Origin: Winogradskyella aurantia
GTDB taxonomy: Bacteria; Bacteroidota; Bacteroidia; Flavobacteriales; Flavobacteriaceae
DNA: 64,000 nt
NCBI RefSeq assembly: GCF_002266855.1
Contig: NZ_NGJN01000007.1
Coordinates: forward strand, 1-64,000
Direction of reading: 5' to 3'
Part shown: positions 28,970 through 38,795 of the stretch, piece after piece
How the letters are laid out: each line of letters starts with the position of its first letter
Numbering within the stretch: the first letter of the stretch is position 1
Made by a program: the position numbers and the translations under genes
The notes under the pieces: model-generated
Told to the model about the DNA's origin: nothing
Seen by the model: the letters and a program-made list of their open reading frames with translations, nothing else
Database searches by the model: none

Positions 28970-30256
28970 TTATAATTCCTTAGCAACTTGCTCTACGGCA
29001 GCGATGGTCTCGTTCAAGTCTTGATAGCTTAGGGCGTCCGTAATAAACCAAGATTCAAAAGCACTGGGTGCAATGTAAATGCCCTTGTTCAGCATCCCGT
29101 GGAAGAAGGTTTTAAAGGTATCGTTATTTCCCTTGGCAGCCGATTTAAAATCCACCACCTTATCTTTACAAAAATGGACGGAAATCATCGACCCTATGCG
29201 GTTTATAGTGTAGTCTATATTATTTCTATCCAACACATCAGCCATACCGACGTGCAGGTATTTTGTTTTTTCTTCCAATCTGTTCATTAAGCCTTTGTCC
29301 GCATTAATCGCTTTAAGCATGGCAAGTCCTGCGGCCATGGCCAAGGGATTACCGCTTAAGGTCCCTGCCTGATACACGGGTCCGGTTGGTGCCAAATAAT
29401 CCATAATTTCACTTCTAGCCGCAAACGCACCTACCGGCAACCCACCGCCAATAACCTTCCCGAAACAAACCATATCGGCATAAACACCCTTGAGCTCTTG
29501 AACGCCACCTTTGGCCAATCTAAATCCGGTCATGACCTCATCAAAAATCAGAAGAATATCATTGGTGTCGCAAAGGTGCCTTAGGGCTTCAAGAAATCCT
29601 TCCTTTGGCGGGATACAGCCCATATTACCGGCCACAGGCTCTATGATAATGGCAGCTATTTCGTTGGGATTAGCAGTAATGAGTTTTTCAACACTCCCTA
29701 GGTCGTTGTAGGTGGCCAATAAGGTGTCTTTGGCGGTCCCCTGTGTAACTCCAGGACTATTGGGCGTACCAAATGTTACCGCCCCACTTCCGGCTTCGAT
29801 CAAAAATGCATCACTATGGCCGTGATAACATCCAGCAAACTTGACAATCTTTTCTTTTTTTGTGAATCCACGCGCAAGTCGTATAGCACTCATGCAGGCT
29901 TCCGTACCAGAATTGACAAATCGTATTTTATCGATATTAGGCACCATGGACACGGCTAGTTCGGCGATCTTATTTTCAAGCTCCGTGGGCATTCCAAAGG
30001 AGGTTCCTGCCTTGGCCCTTTCAATAACGGCATCTACAACAGGTGGAAAAGCGTGGCCCAATAGCATTGGGCCCCATGAATTAATATAATCTATATAGCG
30101 ATTACCGTCCTCGTCATACACATAGGCCCCTTTCGCCGATTTAGCAAAAATCGGTGTGCCGCCAACGGCCTTAAAGGCCCTAACAGGAGAATTCACACCA
30201 CCTGGAATCACAGTCTGTGCTTCTTTAAACAAAGCACTGCTTCTTTTGTACATCAT
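28970..30256 (-). CDS. hemL: Glutamate-1-semialdehyde 2,1-aminomutase
   Basis: Converts glutamate-1-semialdehyde to 5-aminolevulinate in the C5 heme pathway. The 428 residues match the family: [16 protein letters not shown], the [10 protein letters not shown] segment and the PLP lysine at 267 ([14 protein letters not shown]). Two adjacent ATG codons (30256 and 30253) both fit; the first is used here. It lies one base from the stop of the upstream glucosaminidase gene, so the three genes from 31969 down form an operon. Confidence 0.97.
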   Translation of the reverse strand: MMYKRSSALFKEAQTVIPGGVNSPVRAFKAVGGTPIFAKSAKGAYVYDEDGNRYIDYINSWGPMLLGHAFPPVVDAVIERAKAGTSFGMPTELENKIAELAVSMVPNIDKIRFVNSGTEACMSAIRLARGFTKKEKIVKFAGCYHGHSDAFLIEAGSGAVTFGTPNSPGVTQGTAKDTLLATYNDLGSVEKLITANPNEIAAIIIEPVAGNMGCIPPKEGFLEALRHLCDTNDILLIFDEVMTGFRLAKGGVQELKGVYADMVCFGKVIGGGLPVGAFAARSEIMDYLAPTGPVYQAGTLSGNPLAMAAGLAMLKAINADKGLMNRLEEKTKYLHVGMADVLDRNNIDYTINRIGSMISVHFCKDKVVDFKSAAKGNNDTFKTFFHGMLNKGIYIAPSAFESWFITDALSYQDLNETIAAVEQVAKEL

Positions 30257-30257
30257 A

Positions 30258-31061
30258 TTATTTTGGAATCATAAGCTCTTGACCAGCAGCAAGATCATTG
30301 GATATCATATTATTAAGTTCCTTAATGGCCTCTACCGAGGTGTTGTAACGTTTGGCCAAACTGTAGAGGGTATCACCCTTTTCTACGATATAGCGCTGAA
30401 CACCACTATTAACTACCACTCTCTTAGGAGAGGTTTTACCTAAGACCTCCTGGTCATATCTATAAAGTTCATAACGTTCAATAAGGCTTATCAATTTTTG
30501 CGGATAGCGCCTATCTGTGGCGTAACCGGCAGCTTTCAACCCTCTGGCCCAACCCTTGTAATCATCCTGTCTTAGTTCAAAAAGGGAAGCATAGCGTCGG
30601 CGCCCAGTTAAAAACTCTGAGTGGTCTCTATAGGAAGATTCGGCTTTTTTATACTTTCTAAAACATTCTTGGGACCGGTCATCATCGTGGTATATTTTTG
30701 AACCATTCCAACCGTGACATTTTATCCCGAAATGATTGTTAGCCTCAACCGCCAATCGGCCACGACCGGAACCAGACTCTAAAATACCTTGCGCTAAAAT
30801 TATACTGGCTGGTATTTTAGCGGTGCGCATCTGGTTTTTGGCAATACTAGAATATTGCTGGATATAAGCGTCAGTGGAGGTAGGAGGATTTTCAGGTGTG
30901 CTAGTTACAGGCTCTGCAGACGGCTCTTCTGTCCTTCTGTCCTCCACCGTTTCAACCTTGGTACTTTCGTTTTTCTTTTTTGTGACTATCCCTTTTTTTG
31001 GTCCGCAACCATAAAGAAGGACCATTAAGACAAGTGCTGTATATACTATTCGTAGGTTCAT
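30258..31061 (-). CDS. Glucosaminidase (Flg-type) with LysM peptidoglycan-binding domain
   Basis: 267 residues with lipobox LLYGC (Cys near 19). A low-complexity charged linker (about 30-65) leads to an N-acetylmuramoyl-type glucosaminidase domain (about 70-210, [19 protein letters not shown] and HFGIKCHGW) and a C-terminal LysM (about 224-267, [19 protein letters not shown]). It probably trims peptidoglycan from the periplasmic face. It overlaps the ACC-deaminase-like gene by 4 bases (ATGA) and abuts hemL. Confidence 0.92.
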   Translation of the reverse strand: MNLRIVYTALVLMVLLYGCGPKKGIVTKKKNESTKVETVEDRRTEEPSAEPVTSTPENPPTSTDAYIQQYSSIAKNQMRTAKIPASIILAQGILESGSGRGRLAVEANNHFGIKCHGWNGSKIYHDDDRSQECFRKYKKAESSYRDHSEFLTGRRRYASLFELRQDDYKGWARGLKAAGYATDRRYPQKLISLIERYELYRYDQEVLGKTSPKRVVVNSGVQRYIVEKGDTLYSLAKRYNTSVEAIKELNNMISNDLAAGQELMIPK

Positions 31062-31969
31062 ACCTCTATTAATGGCAAATTTTTTCGTTTTAGTTTTACA
31101 TTCATGCCGGCTAACCCCTGCAAACCACCTGTATGGATAGCTAGTATTTTCGAGTTTTGCGGAAAATACCCCTTTTCGATTAAATCAAAGAGACCATACA
31201 TCATTTTACCTGTATATATGGGGTCTAAGGGAATGTTACAGGTGTTTTTAAACCTATTAATAAACGCAATTAATTCAGGATTTATTTTAGCATAGCCCCC
31301 AAAATGATAGTCAGACATCAGCTCCCAATTATCTTGGGTAGCAAATTTACGAATATCTTTACGTAAAAAATCACCTTTTAACGCTGGAAATCCTATAATC
31401 CGTTGATGGGGTTTAGACGCATTGATTAGACCAGCAATGGTGCCACCTGTGCCAACACAGCAACAAATAACATCGAATTGCTCATCGTCCTTAGTTAAAA
31501 TCTCCTCACAGCCTTGCACGGCGAGTGCATTTGTACCGCCTTCCGGGATGAGATAAAAATCGCCAAATAAATCGTTTAGTCTGTTGTGAAAGTCAGGGCT
31601 CATCTTATGTCGGTATTGCACACGAGATATAAAATGCAAATCCATACCACAGGCCCTTGCAAACTTTAAGGTGGGGTTGGATTCTATTTGAGTGTCCAAC
31701 TCTGCACCGCGTATAACCCCAATTGTATTTAAGCCATAAATGTTGCCCGCATAGGCCGTTGCGGCTATGTGGTTTGAAAAAGCACCCCCAAAGGTTAACA
31801 ATGTGGTTTTTTTTAATCGCTTTGCCTCACTAATATTATACTTGAGCTTGCGGTATTTATTACCGGAAATAAAGGGATGTATAAGATCTTCACGCTTTAA
31901 AAACAATGAGACATTACTATTTTTAATAGCTATTGGGGAATTTATAATAGGTGTTCTTAAGACATCCAT
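31058..31969 (-). CDS. ACC deaminase / D-cysteine desulfhydrase-like PLP enzyme
   Basis: 303 residues of the fold-type II PLP family. The PLP lysine is Lys38 in SGNKYRKLKY, followed by the phosphate-binding FGGAFSNH motif and the CVGTGGTIAGL glycine loop. In Bacteroidota this family acts on small amino acids such as 1-aminocyclopropane-1-carboxylate or D-cysteine; specificity cannot be read here. First gene of a three-gene operon with the glucosaminidase and hemL. Confidence 0.88.
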   Translation of the reverse strand: MDVLRTPIINSPIAIKNSNVSLFLKREDLIHPFISGNKYRKLKYNISEAKRLKKTTLLTFGGAFSNHIAATAYAGNIYGLNTIGVIRGAELDTQIESNPTLKFARACGMDLHFISRVQYRHKMSPDFHNRLNDLFGDFYLIPEGGTNALAVQGCEEILTKDDEQFDVICCCVGTGGTIAGLINASKPHQRIIGFPALKGDFLRKDIRKFATQDNWELMSDYHFGGYAKINPELIAFINRFKNTCNIPLDPIYTGKMMYGLFDLIEKGYFPQNSKILAIHTGGLQGLAGMNVKLKRKNLPLIEV

Positions 31970-32193
31970 ATGGCAAAAGTATCAAGAAAATTGTACATCT
32001 GCGGGATTGCAAATTCTAATCTCAACATGGTTTTGTCTTAAAATTACACTTTAACGATGTTTTTTAACGTTTTATCGATAAAAAAATTTTTTATTATCGT
32101 TTTTTTTCTTACGTTTGTTCCTGTATAATTCGTTATGCACCCCAATCTATAACTAATTTAAATGTGTTTGATCCATTTAATACCAGACCTACT

Positions 32194-35100
32194 ATGAAAA
32201 ATTATACCAAGTTTTTCAAAAACTTTATCGAAATATTCGCATTGGTTTTACCAAATCATCTAAGTAAACTACTTGTTTTTTTCACTTTATTACTAAGCGC
32301 TAATGTAGTTTCTGCCCAATTACCACAATTTTATAATTTTGAATCGGGTGGGCAAGGCTGGACGAGTAATGGAAATGATTCAGGATTTATCGCAAGTCCC
32401 TGGTCATGCAACGGTAACCGGGCAATTTATTCTAAAGATGACGACATAAACAGAAATAGAATGACGTCACCTGCAATAAACCTCACCCCTTATACTAGCA
32501 TTACTATCTCATTTTGTCACAAGAGCTTTTCTCTTGATAACAATGAAGGGTTTATTTTAGAATTCTTTGATGGCGGGTCTTGGATAACTGTCCGTTCGTA
32601 TCAAAAAAATACAGACTTCTTTGGAAATGGAGCAGGTACGTCAACAAATTTTTCGGAAACACTATCCAATACAGTATTTACATTTGCTGCAAATTCGAGA
32701 TTTCGATTTTCTGGTACAGCTAATGAAAATGGTGAATGGAATATGTTTGATAATATAGACATTACTGAAAACTGCTCCCCATCCACGGGAAATGGCACGA
32801 CTACCTTGGCCTGCCCGTCTATTGATGCAGGAGGTATTGGTCAATCAGGTGGAGATGTAACTATTAGTTGCTCGGTAGCTAGTACAAATCTAGAAGCCAA
32901 TTATTTACAACTCGGTGAAACCACAGACTATTTAGTAGAGTCTATTCCATACGCCCCACCTTTTCAATTTGGGTGTTTGTCCAATCCTGTCAGTGTGAAT
33001 CAAGATGATGTATGGTCACCAGTAGTCAATTTACCATTTGATTTTTGTTTTTATGGGAATACCTACAATTCCTGTGTCATAGGCTCCAATGGTGTTATAT
33101 CCTTTGATACGAGTCTGGCCAATGGGCCTTCAGGTTGGCGGATTCTTAGAAATGTTCCTGATGTATTTAATGCCACTGATTATCAAGGTCCGCCTAGTGC
33201 TCCGAGACGGGATTTCTTTTTTGGTCCCTCCATTTATGGGGTGCATCATGATGTAGACCCTAGTGTCGGCGGTGAGATTGGCTATCAACTCATTACATTA
33301 AATACGGGGTGCCGTGCTTTGGTGGCCGCTTGGAATAATGTACCCATGTATTCCAACAATTCGTTATTATACACAGGAATGATTGTGTTTTATGAAGATA
33401 CCAACGTCATTGAGGTCTATATCAAAGAGAAACAGGTAGATGGTATTTGGAATGAAGGTAACGGAACAATAGCCATACAGGAAAATAGTAGCAATGGACT
33501 AGCAGCACCTGGGAGAAACTCGGCCTCTCCAAATTGGACAGCTACTGATGAGGCCTGGCGTTTTACACCCAATGGGGCTTCTATTACGGAATTAAAATGG
33601 TATGAAAATGCCATTGCCCCAGCCAATGAAATTATTGACCCCGACGATGATGGGGTCATTACCGTAACACCTTTAGAAACCACAACCTACTTTGCCGAGG
33701 TGACCTACACCCTTTGTAACGGCACCACTATTGTTGAGTCCGATGCTACTACGGTGACCGTTACCGGTAAGAAAACCTGGAACGGTTCCCAAAGTACGGC
33801 TTGGGAAAACCCCAACAATTGGACACCTGTTGGCATTCCAGTATCTACAAATTGTATTACTATTCCTAACACTGGTAATGACCCCATTATGGCGAGTACC
33901 ACAGATGGCAATGGCCTTACATTAGACATTGAAGATGGCGCCTCATTAACCCAATTATCAAACTCAAGCTTAACGATTGGCGAGGGCATAACCATTGAAC
34001 CTAATGGAGACCTCGAAATCAGGGATGACGCTAGCCTCATCCAAATTACCGATGTCGCCACCAACCAAAATGTGGGTACGGCCCGAGTGCAACGCGAAGT
34101 CACCGGCGTGGACTATTTTGATTACGTCTATTGGTCGTCTCCCGTAGATGCCTTTAATGTCGAAGATATTTCGCCAGGCACGCCACCTTTTGGATTATAT
34201 GAATGGAGTCCTACCACAATCAATGGTACCCCAGGAAGTCATGGAGATTGGATAAGCACCTCTGGTAATATGACCTTAGGAAAGGGCTACATTGTTAGAG
34301 GCCTCTTAGGAGGACCACTACCTAATACAGTGGAGTTTCAAGGGGTATTGAACAATGGTCAAATCGCTGTACCGATTTCGCATGGGGGTTACTCTGGGCC
34401 TGATTATGGCGGTATAGGAAATACGGCCACCGAAGACGACGATAACTGGAACCTTTTGGGCAACCCTTATCCATCCTCCATTTCATTAACTGATTTTACC
34501 GCGGCTAATCCGGATATTGACGGTACCCTCTATTTTTGGAGACATCTAACCGCAGCCAATACTGCTGTAGTGGACCCTTTCTTTGAAGACTATGTCTATA
34601 ATTATTCTGCTAGTGACTACCTCACGGCTAATAGCTCGGGGTCAACACCACCTGGTTTCAGTGGCTTTATTGCTTCCGGACAAGGCTTCTTTGCCCTGAT
34701 GCTAGATTCAGCGCCTACGAGTAGCAATGCCATCTTTAGCAATACCATGCGCGGCACCTATGATAATAGTTCGTTTTTCAGACAAGGGACAAGTTCAAAT
34801 ACCACGAAACACAGAATTTGGTTAGACTTTGTCAACGAGCAAAACAACACCGCCAACTCTGTTCTAGTCGGTTATATTGATGGCGCTACGGATGGTATAG
34901 ACAGATTATACGATGGTTATTCAATAAATAAATCCAGTCAACAATTTTATTCGTGGTTTGCAGATGAGAAATTGGCCATTAACGGTAAAGCACTTCCGTT
35001 TAATGACAGTGATTTTATAAATCTTGGATATCAAGCCCCAACACAGGGTCGCTTTTCCATAACCATAAATGCATTGGACGGTTTATTTGAATCCACAACG

Positions 35101-35481
35101 CAACGCATTTATTTGGAAGACAAGGAGCTCAATATGATTCACGATTTGAGGATTAGCCCGTACACGTTTTCAACCGATGAAGGCATCTTTGATAATAGGT
35201 TTGTTCTGCGATTCTCCAATGCCGCATTAAGCACTCCAGATGAAGAACTGGCTGATCGCGTCACTATTAAAAAGATACGAACGACCATCACGGTAGAATC
35301 GATTCAAAGTGCGATTACGTCGTTTGAACTAATCGATATCCAAGGCCGCGTAATCCATAAAAATTTAAATATCAATACCATGACATTTAATTTTGATACC
35401 CAAAATTTGAGTAGCGGTACTTATATTGTCAAGGTATCACTGGATAACGGTGGTGTGCAAATGAAAAAATTAATTATTTAA
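32194..35481 (+). CDS. Very large T9SS-secreted protein with lectin-like region
   Basis: 1095 residues from the ATG at 32194; a GTG at 32164 is in frame but adds a charged stretch before the signal peptide (cleavage after SAQ). The N-terminal part (about 45-200) holds a cadherin/MAM-like module (FYNFESGGQGWTSNGNDSGF). The centre has two long beta-rich regions with several NNWTP and GNPYPS segments as in T9SS surface proteins. The last 70 residues are a sorting domain (FELIDIQGRVIHK and LSSGTYIVKVSLDNGG). The cargo probably ends on the cell surface. No partner gene is adjacent. Confidence 0.85.
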   Translation: MKNYTKFFKNFIEIFALVLPNHLSKLLVFFTLLLSANVVSAQLPQFYNFESGGQGWTSNGNDSGFIASPWSCNGNRAIYSKDDDINRNRMTSPAINLTPYTSITISFCHKSFSLDNNEGFILEFFDGGSWITVRSYQKNTDFFGNGAGTSTNFSETLSNTVFTFAANSRFRFSGTANENGEWNMFDNIDITENCSPSTGNGTTTLACPSIDAGGIGQSGGDVTISCSVASTNLEANYLQLGETTDYLVESIPYAPPFQFGCLSNPVSVNQDDVWSPVVNLPFDFCFYGNTYNSCVIGSNGVISFDTSLANGPSGWRILRNVPDVFNATDYQGPPSAPRRDFFFGPSIYGVHHDVDPSVGGEIGYQLITLNTGCRALVAAWNNVPMYSNNSLLYTGMIVFYEDTNVIEVYIKEKQVDGIWNEGNGTIAIQENSSNGLAAPGRNSASPNWTATDEAWRFTPNGASITELKWYENAIAPANEIIDPDDDGVITVTPLETTTYFAEVTYTLCNGTTIVESDATTVTVTGKKTWNGSQSTAWENPNNWTPVGIPVSTNCITIPNTGNDPIMASTTDGNGLTLDIEDGASLTQLSNSSLTIGEGITIEPNGDLEIRDDASLIQITDVATNQNVGTARVQREVTGVDYFDYVYWSSPVDAFNVEDISPGTPPFGLYEWSPTTINGTPGSHGDWISTSGNMTLGKGYIVRGLLGGPLPNTVEFQGVLNNGQIAVPISHGGYSGPDYGGIGNTATEDDDNWNLLGNPYPSSISLTDFTAANPDIDGTLYFWRHLTAANTAVVDPFFEDYVYNYSASDYLTANSSGSTPPGFSGFIASGQGFFALMLDSAPTSSNAIFSNTMRGTYDNSSFFRQGTSSNTTKHRIWLDFVNEQNNTANSVLVGYIDGATDGIDRLYDGYSINKSSQQFYSWFADEKLAINGKALPFNDSDFINLGYQAPTQGRFSITINALDGLFESTTQRIYLEDKELNMIHDLRISPYTFSTDEGIFDNRFVLRFSNAALSTPDEELADRVTIKKIRTTITVESIQSAITSFELIDIQGRVIHKNLNINTMTFNFDTQNLSSGTYIVKVSLDNGGVQMKKLII

Positions 35482-35803
35482 ATATATAATTTAAGACATT
35501 CCAAAAGGGCCTTGTTTTTAAGTAAGCAAGGTCTTTTTCATGGGCATAGGCCTCGCGTTCAAAAGATAAGTGCCTGTAAGCAGCCTCCCAATTTCTATAG
35601 CTATGCAGGCGGTATATAAATTCGGCCACATACAGCACATAAAATGGTATTATTAGTAACTCCAGTTGTTGTTTGAGATGAATACTTTCATGGTTAATTA
35701 AAACCTTGTCGTCTCTCAATTTCCTATCTTTAATAAGAATTATCGGAAAGATTGTGATGGCGTTATACCCTTTGGGCACAAGGTATTTTGAAACATGTAT
35801 CAT
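35474..35803 (-). CDS. Small putative metalloprotease (HEXXH protein)
   Basis: 109 residues from the ATG at 35803; a longer frame to 35872 would run into the divergent DUF5522 gene and lacks support. The motif INHESIHLKQQ contains HEXXH and is followed by a membrane-like helix (LLIIPFYVLYVAEFIY) and an aromatic C-terminus, the layout of small gluzincin-like proteins of Bacteroidota. Function unknown; the last 8 bases overlap the T9SS gene's stop region. Confidence 0.55.
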   Translation of the reverse strand: MIHVSKYLVPKGYNAITIFPIILIKDRKLRDDKVLINHESIHLKQQLELLIIPFYVLYVAEFIYRLHSYRNWEAAYRHLSFEREAYAHEKDLAYLKTRPFWNVLNYIFK

Positions 35804-35838
35804 ACGATGGATTGAGCAAAAATCAATCCAAATTACAT

Positions 35839-35846
35839 TATCTTTG
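35839..35846 (+). promoter_or_regulatory. -7 box before the DUF5522 gene
   Basis: TATCTTTG fits the TAnnTTTG consensus but lies only 6 bases from the ATG at 35853, so the transcript would be nearly leaderless. No -33 box at standard spacing is visible, and the call is tentative. Confidence 0.3.
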
Positions 35847-35852
35847 TAATGA

Positions 35853-36038
35853 ATGAAAAAGATTATACCCATAGAAGACGGTGATTACTACTTAACTCCA
35901 GAAGGATATCGTTGTTTTACGGAGCAATATCTATTAAAACGCGGGTATTGTTGTGAAAGTGGCTGTAGGCACTGCCCTTATGGATTTAACAGCGCAACAT
36001 CATCAAGGGTAGATAAAAATAAAACAAAAGGTAGATAA
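35853..36038 (+). CDS. DUF5522 family small cysteine-rich protein
   Basis: 61 residues with the conserved pattern EDGDYYLTPEGYRCFTEQYLLKRG (split here at RCFTE) and the cysteine cluster GYCCESGCRHCPYGF, typical of DUF5522. The cysteines suggest a metal-binding site. The stop overlaps the urocanase start by one base (TAATG), so the two genes are translationally coupled. Confidence 0.85.
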   Translation: MKKIIPIEDGDYYLTPEGYRCFTEQYLLKRGYCCESGCRHCPYGFNSATSSRVDKNKTKGR

Positions 36039-38038
36039 TGGAGCTAACAAGACAATCATTCAAGGCAGAAATTCTGGAAGGTATACCTGACATCCTTCCA
36101 GATGTAAAACCCTATGACGGGTCTATAAATCACGCTCCTAAGCGCAAATCTATTTTAACTGCCGAAGAGACGAAATTAGCCCTTAAGAACGCCTTGCGTT
36201 ATTTTGATGAGATACATCATAAAACCCTATTGCCAGAATTTAAGCACGAACTAGACACCTATGGTCGTATCTACATGTATCGGTTCAGACCCAGTTATAA
36301 AATGTACGCCAGGCCAATTTCTGAATATCCAGCAAAGACCAAACAAGCCGCGGCCATTATGCTAATGATTCAAAATAATTTAGACCACGCGGTGGCACAA
36401 CACCCCCATGAACTCATCACATATGGCGGAAATGGTGCTGTTTTTCAGAATTGGGCCCAATACAGATTAACCATGAAGTACTTGGCAGAGATGACTGATG
36501 AACAAACCTTAGTCATGTACTCAGGTCATCCCATGGGACTATTCCCATCCCACAAGGATGCACCAAGGGCCGTAGTTACCAATGGCATGATGATTCCAAA
36601 TTATTCCCAACCGGACGATTGGGAAAAATTCAATGCGCTTGGTGTGACGCAGTATGGGCAAATGACAGCTGGGAGCTATATGTATATCGGTCCACAAGGT
36701 ATCGTTCACGGTACCACCATTACGGTACTCAATGGATTTAGAAGAATCGGAAAGTCCCCGAAAGGCCATTTGTTTGTGACCTCAGGTTTGGGAGGAATGT
36801 CCGGTGCTCAACCCAAAGCTGGGAGTATTGCTGGCTGTATTACGGTTTGCGCCGAAGTCAACCCTAAAATCACACAAATTCGATTAGACCAAGGTTGGAT
36901 AGACGAAAAAATCACGGACATAAATACACTTGTGCAGCGTGTCAGAAAAGCAAAGAAGGATCAAGAAACAGTGTCTTTAGCCTATCTCGGTAATGTTGTA
37001 GATGTTTGGGAAACCTTCGATAGAGAGCATATACATATAGACCTTGGTAGCGACCAAACCTCCTTACACAATCCATGGGCGGGCGGTTACTATCCTGTGA
37101 GCTTATCCTTTGAGGAAGCCAATACTATGATGGCTGAACATCCAGATGTTTTTAAGACACATGTGCAGAAAAGTTTGCGACGACAAGCTAAAGCCATCAA
37201 CGCGCATACTGCCAGAGGCACCTATTTTTTCGATTATGGCAATGCGTTTTTATTGGAAGCGTCTAGAGCCGGTGCAGATGTTATGGCCGATAACGGTATT
37301 GATTTTAAGTATCCTAGTTACGTTCAGGATATTATGGGCCCTATGTGTTTCGATTATGGTTTCGGACCTTTTAGATGGGTCTGTGCGTCGAGTAAACCAG
37401 AAGACTTAGTAAAAACCGATGCCATTGCCTGTGAGGTGTTGAAAGGCCTGATGCAGGGCGCTCCGGAAGAGATACAACAACAAATGGCGGATAATATACA
37501 ATGGATAAAAAGTGCACAAGAGAACCATCTTGTCGTTGGATCACAAGCCAGAATTTTATATGCCGATGCAGAAGGCCGTATAAAAATAGCCCAAGCCTTT
37601 AACAATGCCATTGCATCCGGTGAGATTGGAGAGGTCATCTTAGGAAGAGACCACCACGATGTTTCGGGAACGGATTCTCCGTACAGGGAGACGAGCAATA
37701 TTTATGACGGATCTCGTTTTACGGCTGATATGGCCATTCAAAATGTCATTGGCGATAGCTTTAGAGGCGCCACTTGGGTGAGCATTCACAACGGCGGTGG
37801 CGTTGGTTGGGGAGAGGTTATAAATGGTGGATTCGGCATGATTCTTGATGGTAGTAAAGAGGCATCAAAACGATTACAGCAAATGCTTTTTTGGGATGTT
37901 AATAATGGTATCTCGAGACGCAGTTGGGCACGCAATGAAGGTGCTATTTTTGCCATTAAACGGGCTATGGCCTCCGAACCTAATTTAAAGGTAACTTTGC
38001 CTAACCCTATTGACCCTGAGTTGTTGGAAAACATTTAA
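36038..38038 (+). CDS. hutU: Urocanate hydratase (long, UROC1-like form)
   Basis: Hydrates urocanate to imidazolonepropionate in histidine degradation. At 666 residues it is longer than the roughly 555-residue enzymes of gamma-proteobacteria and matches the long form also found in animals. Conserved segments are EQTLVMYSGHPMGLFPSHKD, YGQMTAGSYMYIGPQGIVHG, the glycine-rich TSGLGGMSGAQPKAG (NAD-binding) and MCFDYGFGPFRWVCASS with the conserved cysteine. It stands without the other hut genes and is coupled to the DUF5522 gene. Confidence 0.95.
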   Translation: MELTRQSFKAEILEGIPDILPDVKPYDGSINHAPKRKSILTAEETKLALKNALRYFDEIHHKTLLPEFKHELDTYGRIYMYRFRPSYKMYARPISEYPAKTKQAAAIMLMIQNNLDHAVAQHPHELITYGGNGAVFQNWAQYRLTMKYLAEMTDEQTLVMYSGHPMGLFPSHKDAPRAVVTNGMMIPNYSQPDDWEKFNALGVTQYGQMTAGSYMYIGPQGIVHGTTITVLNGFRRIGKSPKGHLFVTSGLGGMSGAQPKAGSIAGCITVCAEVNPKITQIRLDQGWIDEKITDINTLVQRVRKAKKDQETVSLAYLGNVVDVWETFDREHIHIDLGSDQTSLHNPWAGGYYPVSLSFEEANTMMAEHPDVFKTHVQKSLRRQAKAINAHTARGTYFFDYGNAFLLEASRAGADVMADNGIDFKYPSYVQDIMGPMCFDYGFGPFRWVCASSKPEDLVKTDAIACEVLKGLMQGAPEEIQQQMADNIQWIKSAQENHLVVGSQARILYADAEGRIKIAQAFNNAIASGEIGEVILGRDHHDVSGTDSPYRETSNIYDGSRFTADMAIQNVIGDSFRGATWVSIHNGGGVGWGEVINGGFGMILDGSKEASKRLQQMLFWDVNNGISRRSWARNEGAIFAIKRAMASEPNLKVTLPNPIDPELLENI

Positions 38039-38049
38039 AAAAACTTGAT

Positions 38050-38685
38050 ATGAAAAATTTAAAAGCGTTATTCGAAGTTTCTCCCAAAATAAACTTCAGC
38101 ACAAAGCGATTGGCCAACCTCCTCCCTATAATGGTGATGGCCTTCCTTTTATCCTCCTGCAGCAGTGTTAGAGTTGCCGTGGATTATGAAAGAGGCACTG
38201 ACTTTAATAAGTACAAAAGTTTTGCATTTTATAAACCTGGAATAGATCAAGCAGAGATTAGTGATATTGATAAGCGGCGTATCCTAAGGGCCATTGAATC
38301 AGAACTCCTTGCAAAGGGCATGACCAAATCCGAAAACCCTGATATGCTGGTTAGCATATTCACCAAATCCAACCAACGCGTAGATGTTTATAACAACGCT
38401 TGGGGCGGCTGGGGCTGGGGCGGCTGGGGCTGGGGCCCAGGATGGGGCTGGGGCCCAGGTTGGGGCTGGGGTCCTGGATGGGGCGGCGGCTTCGGTGGAA
38501 ATCAAGTATCGACCTCAGTTGAAGGCATGCTTTTTATTGATTTTATAGATGCTGAAAAGAAAGAATTGATTTGGCAAGGCTCAGGTACCGGTTACCTCGT
38601 GACTCAAAATGTTGAAAAAAAAGAAGCGCGTATGAAGGAATTTGTAGCTAAAACCTTAGAACAGTTCCCTCCACAGAAAAAATAA
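38050..38685 (+). CDS. DUF4136 lipoprotein with Gly-Trp repeat
   Basis: 211 residues with a lipobox (LLSSC, Cys37) after a long N-terminus. A DUF4136 domain surrounds a striking low-complexity insertion at about 118-150 made of GWGWG and GPGWG units. The flanking domain has the usual DFNKYKSFAFYKPG start and LIWQGSGTGYLVTQ segment. It follows urocanase by 11 bases and may be co-transcribed, though the functions are not obviously linked. Confidence 0.82.
   Translation: MKNLKALFEVSPKINFSTKRLANLLPIMVMAFLLSSCSSVRVAVDYERGTDFNKYKSFAFYKPGIDQAEISDIDKRRILRAIESELLAKGMTKSENPDMLVSIFTKSNQRVDVYNNAWGGWGWGGWGWGPGWGWGPGWGWGPGWGGGFGGNQVSTSVEGMLFIDFIDAEKKELIWQGSGTGYLVTQNVEKKEARMKEFVAKTLEQFPPQKK
38396..38500 (+). 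repeat. In-frame GC-rich minisatellite coding for Gly-Trp units
   Basis: About 100 bases of repeated GGCTGGGGC and GGCCCAGGATGGGGCTGGG units encode GWGWGGWGWGPGWGWGPGWG-type sequence. Base composition is far above the genome average. Copy number may vary by slippage. Confidence 0.8.
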
Positions 38686-38704
38686 TTAACAACACGTATA
38701 AACC

Positions 38705-38737
38705 AAAAGCACTGAAGACTATTTCAGTGCTTTTTTT
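38705..38737 (+). terminator. Terminator after the DUF4136 gene
   Basis: AAAAGCACTGAA (38705-38716) pairs with TTCAGTGCTTTT (38723-38734) and is followed by further Ts. Confidence 0.75.
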
Positions 38738-38745
38738 ATGGATTA

Positions 38746-38773
38746 TTGGTTTATAATAAAACCTTTATCTTTG
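38746..38773 (+). promoter_or_regulatory. Promoter of the SulP transporter gene
   Basis: TTG (38746-38748), a 17-base spacer and TATCTTTG (38766-38773) approximate the Bacteroidota promoter, with a leader of about 20 bases to the ATG at 38796. The spacer is slightly short. Confidence 0.45.
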
Positions 38774-38795
38774 CCGACTTTCAACCAAAGCGTAT

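Noticed and set aside
38299..38505. Antisense frame rich in Ala and Pro opposite the GW repeat
   Set aside because: Its repetitive APAPS sequence is the complement of the Gly-Trp minisatellite and not an independent gene.
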